The position numbers and the translations under genes are program-made. Below the pieces are notes generated by a model. That model was not told the origin of the DNA. It ran no database searches and was given only the letters and a program-made list of their open reading frames with translations. A DNA stretch of 64,000 nucleotides from assembly GCA_025716815.1 (NCBI GenBank), contig JAIXMN010000029.1, forward strand, positions 62,001 through 126,000, read 5' to 3'. Positions within the stretch are counted from its first letter, which is position 1. Each line of letters starts with the position of its first letter. Positions 62,965 through 64,000 of the stretch are shown here, piece after piece. Source of the DNA: Dichotomocladium elegans. Its lineage: Eukaryota > Mucoromycota > Mucoromycetes > Mucorales > Lichtheimiaceae.

Positions 62965-64000
62965 CTATTTTTACACGAGACTTGAATAAACTCACGCACC
63001 TTGTACAAGAAGGAAACGGAAGTGGAAAAGTGATGTCAGTGACGAACTGATTAAATATGTAGCACAACTCTTCGCAAGGTCAGGATGCGTCGAACTTTCA
63101 AAGCCATACAATGCAGCTCTGGGACTTGCAAGTCCCTCAATATCTGCATACCCACCGAGCATAGACCCAGGGTCGGGAATATTAGTTAAAAAGTGTCACC
63201 TCAATAGAGATGTTATTATGCACGATAATGCTTACCATTGAAAGCATTTAACGCCGTTAATTTATATGGCTAAGCTTACGAGGAGACAGAAGTTCCCTCT
63301 GAGGGTAATGTACGAATTATTCGTCTTTATTAAATAGGTGGTCATTCATAAGATACCTTTCTCTTCACCATATCAGCAACATCCATCGAGCCATGAAAAA
63401 TCGATTTTATCGACGCTATCTTAACGATATCGTATGAATATTAATTGCGAAAATGGAATGACTGAATGGCTCTATTTCAGATTTTCAATCTTTTGGCAAA
63501 TGATCCTTTATTATTTTATCCTCGCTCCATGTATGTGCATGCATAAGCGACAAGTAATGGTAGAAGCGACAATTTTATGTTTTTTCAGCGAGATTATCTC
63601 TTGGTTTTCTAACTTAAAACAAATATAAAAAAAGGAGCATTAATGTAGCTTCATCACCTTGATGATCTCAAAATTCCATTATATACTATCAAATTACTGT
63701 TAAAAGTGTAATTCCAAACTCGTTATTCTAAAACTTGACTGTATGGACACCATTAAATGCTGCCACTACTTGATAAGATGAGATCGCCTATATTTAGATC
63801 AACTTGTGTATTTGTAAAATTCACAATTCCTTTGAAGAGATGTTCAGCATACTCCAATATGTCTCTTGCACGCAGTTGAACAGAAAAGTGTATATCCATA
63901 TATATATAAGTCACTTATCAGTACCCGTTTCCTGGCTGGCTTTAATCATTCATAAGAATGGTATACGATTAGAATTCTGACCCATTAGTTAAGTGACACA
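62965..64000. other. AT-rich right end, no gene seen
   Basis: Low-complexity AT-rich DNA with only short open frames; it continues the decayed stretch that begins at about 60 kb. Confidence 0.5.

Overview
The window looks like nuclear DNA of an early-diverging filamentous fungus, most likely Mucoromycota. I infer this from short introns of roughly 45-110 bases with GTAAGT-like donors and TAG/CAG acceptors, closely packed genes on both strands, a copper-fist regulator, alternative oxidase, Atg11, an Mnn1-type mannosyltransferase, and Tc1/mariner remnants next to a Fanzor-like (TnpB-like) relic. Species cannot be fixed from the sequence alone. I saw no tRNA, rRNA, CRISPR array or prokaryotic signal. 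Exon joins were worked out by hand and checked for phase; protein lengths follow from them.

Layout. 1-2,000: N-terminal piece of a kinesin motor running off the left edge, then cardiolipin synthase (minus strand). 2,000-3,750: weak coding traces. 3,821-11,381: a plus-strand run of alternative oxidase, PIG-P (GPI-anchor synthesis), glutamine synthetase, an O-fucosyltransferase-like protein and a membrane-anchored LEA/apolipoprotein-like repeat protein. 11,854-18,828: Lag1 ceramide synthase (minus), a short-chain dehydrogenase (plus) and an Mnn1-family mannosyltransferase (minus). 22,185-33,206: alpha/beta hydrolase, Kin17, an unrecognised three-exon gene, a rhodanese-DSP phosphatase, an ear-less beta-adaptin and a disordered lysine/glutamate-rich protein.

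33.2-38.9 kb is a mobile-element region. It holds a broken mariner transposase, a broken and truncated Fanzor-like gene placed tail to tail with it, a 554-bp TA-flanked inverted-repeat element (MITE-like), and a small three-exon candidate gene of 77 codons behind a TATA box. 38,976-49,800: Atg11 (plus), SmD2, a stand-alone 2-enoyl-CoA hydratase 2 and a USP-type deubiquitinase (all minus). 51,655-59,928: a copper-fist factor with a C-terminal Cys cluster, a Boi-type SH3-SAM-PH protein with an added CH-like domain, and a two-finger C2H2 protein. 59.9-64 kb is AT-rich and contains a second decayed mariner transposase plus another degenerate open stretch.

How the genes relate: there is no operon or evident biosynthetic cluster. 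Several genes act on membranes and secretion (cardiolipin, ceramide, GPI anchor, glycosyltransferases, beta-adaptin) and on mitochondria (Crd1, AOX, possibly the LEA-like and USP proteins), but the window mostly reads as ordinary housekeeping genes interrupted by transposon graveyards. The best candidate for an unusual system is the mariner plus Fanzor-like pair near 35-36.4 kb, followed by the neighbouring MITE and the small orphan gene.
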